Source: Cyclobacteriaceae bacterium
GTDB taxonomy: Bacteria; Bacteroidota; Bacteroidia; Cytophagales; Cyclobacteriaceae
Direction of reading: 5' to 3'
Length of the DNA: 5,601 nt
Assembly (NCBI GenBank): GCA_029882675.1
Contig: JAOUKJ010000301.1
Coordinates: 1 to 5,601, forward strand
The notes under the pieces were generated by a model. The model had not been told where the DNA came from, searched no databases, and saw only the letters and a list, made by a program, of their open reading frames with translations. Below are positions 5,088 to 5,601 of this stretch, piece after piece; position 1 is the stretch's first letter; each line of letters begins with the position of its first letter. Position numbers and translations under genes: made by a program.

Positions 5088-5601
5088 TTATTTCAACCGG
5101 ATTATTATTGGCTCCAGACTAGCCATGATCATATCACTGAGCCAAAGGGGCGCCATGCCCATAATGGCAATAGAGACAATAAGTGTAATGACAGCTATTT
5201 TCTCATGCCATTTGGCATCAGTCAGTTTTACATAAGATTCATCTTTTACTTCACCCATCAGCATACGACCCACCACGCGGAGTATATACACGGCGGCAAT
5301 AACAATGGTGGACACCGCCAGAATGGTGAGGACGCGGTGATAGGTGTCGGGGTGACTGAATGCGCCAACAAAGATGGCGAGTTCGGCCACGAAACCACTC
5401 AGGCCCGGCAGACCGAGCGATGCCAGGCCGGCAATGACATAAGCCACTGAAAGGAAGGGCATCACCTTCATTAAACCCCGCATTTCACTTACCACGCGTG
5501 TATGTGTCCGGCCATAAATCATGCCAATCAGGGCGAAGAAGAGGGCCGTAACAAGCCCGTGTGATATCATTTGCAGTACAGCACCATCCAGTGCCGTGCG
5601 G
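5088..5601 (-). CDS. nuoM: NADH-quinone oxidoreductase subunit M, C-terminal part
   Basis: This is a proton-pumping antiporter-like subunit of complex I, cut by the window edge. The frame is open through the right end and adds RTALDGAVLQ before the first visible methionine at 5570, which is therefore internal. About 170 residues are visible, roughly the last third of a subunit that is about 500 residues long. Motifs are LQMISHGLVTALFF with its conserved His, the GRTHTR loop, and GLASLGLPGLSGFVAELAIF. The last contains the acidic residue that corresponds by motif to Glu407 of E. coli NuoM in a C-terminal helix. The end has two hydrophobic helices and the tail IIIRLK. It is followed by nuoN after 24 bases. 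Confidence 0.95.
   Translation of the reverse strand, partial: RTALDGAVLQMISHGLVTALFFALIGMIYGRTHTRVVSEMRGLMKVMPFLSVAYVIAGLASLGLPGLSGFVAELAIFVGAFSHPDTYHRVLTILAVSTIVIAAVYILRVVGRMLMGEVKDESYVKLTDAKWHEKIAVITLIVSIAIMGMAPLWLSDMIMASLEPIIIRLK

Noticed and set aside
4861..5450. Plus-strand frames opposite nuoN and nuoM, and the minus-strand frame 3971-4225 inside nuoN
   Set aside because: All lie within the well-conserved nuo coding frames and read as shadows of hydrophobic-helix codons.

Overview
The window looks like chromosomal DNA from a Bacteroidota (Bacteroidetes) bacterium. The evidence is A-rich, Shine-Dalgarno-poor gene leaders, a secreted DUF1080 protein, a C-rich/G-rich intergenic repeat of a kind I associate with this phylum, and a complex I operon ending nuoM-nuoN. 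No 16S rRNA gene or tRNA is visible, so the assignment is inferred.

Layout. (1) 1-716, plus strand: the 3' part of a DUF3137 gene whose beginning lies outside the window. (2) 717-1036: non-coding. It holds a terminator-like hairpin, a 183-bp segment bounded by 19-bp inverted repeats, and a C(TTCG)G hairpin inside that segment. (3) 1037-1714, plus strand: a pRiA4b ORF-3 family protein (PF07929). (4) 1715-2169: 455 bp that look like scar tissue. There is a set of degenerate repeats spaced about 33 bp that could be an old transposon end, a short minus-strand open frame that reads like the C-terminus of an unrecognised protein, and a degenerate CAC-AAG tandem tract. (5) 2170-2808, plus strand: a signal-peptide-bearing DUF1080 (3-keto-disaccharide hydrolase family) protein. 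(6) 2809-3242: the convergent intergenic region, with three copies of a short palindromic repeat at an exact 49-bp period. (7) 3243-5601, minus strand: the distal end of a complex I operon, in the order nuoM (5' cut by the window edge), nuoN (complete), then an unrecognised 124-residue gene 9 bases after the nuoN stop codon.

How the genes relate. Only the nuo block is a clear functional unit: NuoM and NuoN are antiporter-like proton-pumping membrane subunits of NADH:quinone oxidoreductase, and the small downstream gene is probably co-transcribed with them. The three plus-strand genes are separated by long non-coding gaps and show no sign of forming an operon.

I see no complete undescribed multi-gene system. 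The points most worth following are the small gene attached to nuoN, the inverted-repeat element at 777-959, and the gene remnant and repeats in 1715-2169.
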